Part shown: positions 5,204 through 5,588 of the stretch, piece after piece | How positions within the stretch are numbered: the stretch's first letter is position 1 | How the letters are laid out: the number at the start of each line of letters is the position of its first letter | Assembly: GCA_012520135.1 (NCBI GenBank) | Contig: JAAYOX010000313.1 | Coordinates: 1-5,588, forward strand | Direction of reading: 5' to 3' | Length of the DNA: 5,588 bases | Source: Clostridia bacterium | Lineage (GTDB): Bacteria; Bacillota; DULZ01 | Program-made: the position numbers and the translations under genes | The notes under the pieces: generated by a model | Databases searched by the model: none | Told to the model about the DNA's origin: nothing | The model's input: the letters and a program-made list of their open reading frames with translations, nothing else

Positions 5204-5588
5204 ATGAGGGAACGGAGAAAAGGGCTGACTTTGAAATTTGTGGGCCTTGCAGTGCTCATCCTGGCCATTACCATTGGGTTGGGCATGACATGTATTGGCT
5301 TACAACAGCAGAAATACCCTTATGAGCAGAAGTTAGAACAAATGCGTACTATCGCAGGACAAATGAACGCTCAAAGGGATTATTTCAATAATATTCAAGA
5401 TGACTTGACTAATGCCGGTTTACATACTGCTCTTGAAGAAACGGTACCAATGGTTGCTACCGTGAAAATTGCCGATGTATACCGCAACAGCGTAGACAGC
5501 AACATAACAATCCGTACACCGTCAGACAAACCGCGCAACCCCGCTAATATGGCCGATTCCTGGGAAATCGAGCAGATCGAAAGATTTC
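5204..5588 (+). CDS. N-terminal part of a membrane sensor with a Tll0287-like (DUF3365) domain (3'-truncated by window edge)
   Basis: An open frame of 128 residues starts at ATG 5204 and runs off the right edge. The start is supported by a ribosome binding site (GGGGGGAG, 5192-5199) four bases upstream, slightly close; a TTG three bases earlier is in frame but closer still. A basic N-terminus (MRERRKG) precedes one hydrophobic helix at about residues 10-33, read as an uncleaved signal anchor. Residues 34-70 are polar and probably helical. TALEETVPMVATVKIADVY (75-93) and IRTPSDKPRNPANMADSWE (103-121) match the pattern I know from the Tll0287-like/DUF3365 extracytoplasmic sensor domain, especially KPRNPAN followed by W-E. 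In such proteins the domain is often followed by a second membrane helix, HAMP and a chemoreceptor, kinase or GGDEF output, none of which is visible here. The only cysteine seen (Cys30) is in the membrane helix and no CxxCH is present in the visible part. It is divergent from uppP. Ligand and output are unknown. Confidence 0.8.
   Translation, partial: MRERRKGLTLKFVGLAVLILAITIGLGMTCIGLQQQKYPYEQKLEQMRTIAGQMNAQRDYFNNIQDDLTNAGLHTALEETVPMVATVKIADVYRNSVDSNITIRTPSDKPRNPANMADSWEIEQIERF

Overview
The window looks like chromosomal DNA from a low- to mid-GC Gram-positive anaerobe, most plausibly of the Desulfotomaculum/Peptococcaceae kind. This is an inference, not a phylogenetic result. It rests on strong purine-rich ribosome binding sites, consensus sigma-A promoters, a lipoprotein-anchored TRAP binding protein, intrinsic terminators, and a Tll0287-like (DUF3365) sensor next to a TRAP operon. 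No mobile element, CRISPR array, rRNA or tRNA is visible.

Layout from left to right. (1) Positions 1-813 (+) hold the C-terminal part of an unrecognised, probably exported, beta-rich protein whose N-terminus lies outside the window. (2) A 110-base convergent gap carries a probable bidirectional terminator. (3) Positions 924-3870 (-) hold a complete tripartite TRAP transporter operon transcribed dctP-dctQ-dctM, with gaps of 21 and 1 bases. (4) A 259-base region upstream of dctP holds a near-consensus sigma-A promoter, a roughly 190-nt leader and a strong intrinsic terminator inside that leader, about 30 bases before dctP's first codon. (5) Positions 4130-4954 (-) hold uppP, undecaprenyl-diphosphatase, with its own near-perfect promoter. 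(6) A 249-base divergent region precedes (7) the 5' end of a membrane sensor, from 5204 (+), that runs off the window.

How the genes work together. DctP, tethered outside the membrane, captures an organic acid and hands it to the DctQ-DctM membrane complex for ion-driven import. UppP recycles the lipid carrier of cell-wall synthesis and is not obviously linked to uptake. The partial sensor may feed a chemotaxis or signalling pathway, but its output domain is not in view.

The most interesting signal is the dctP leader. The only convincing promoter for the operon lies upstream of a strong terminator, so transcripts reaching dctPQM must read through it. Together with a long-range stem, a possible alternative pairing, a palindrome at the start site and a repeated 12-mer, this suggests conditional attenuation by an element I cannot assign to any known riboswitch class. 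No gene-free stretch exceeds 300 bases.
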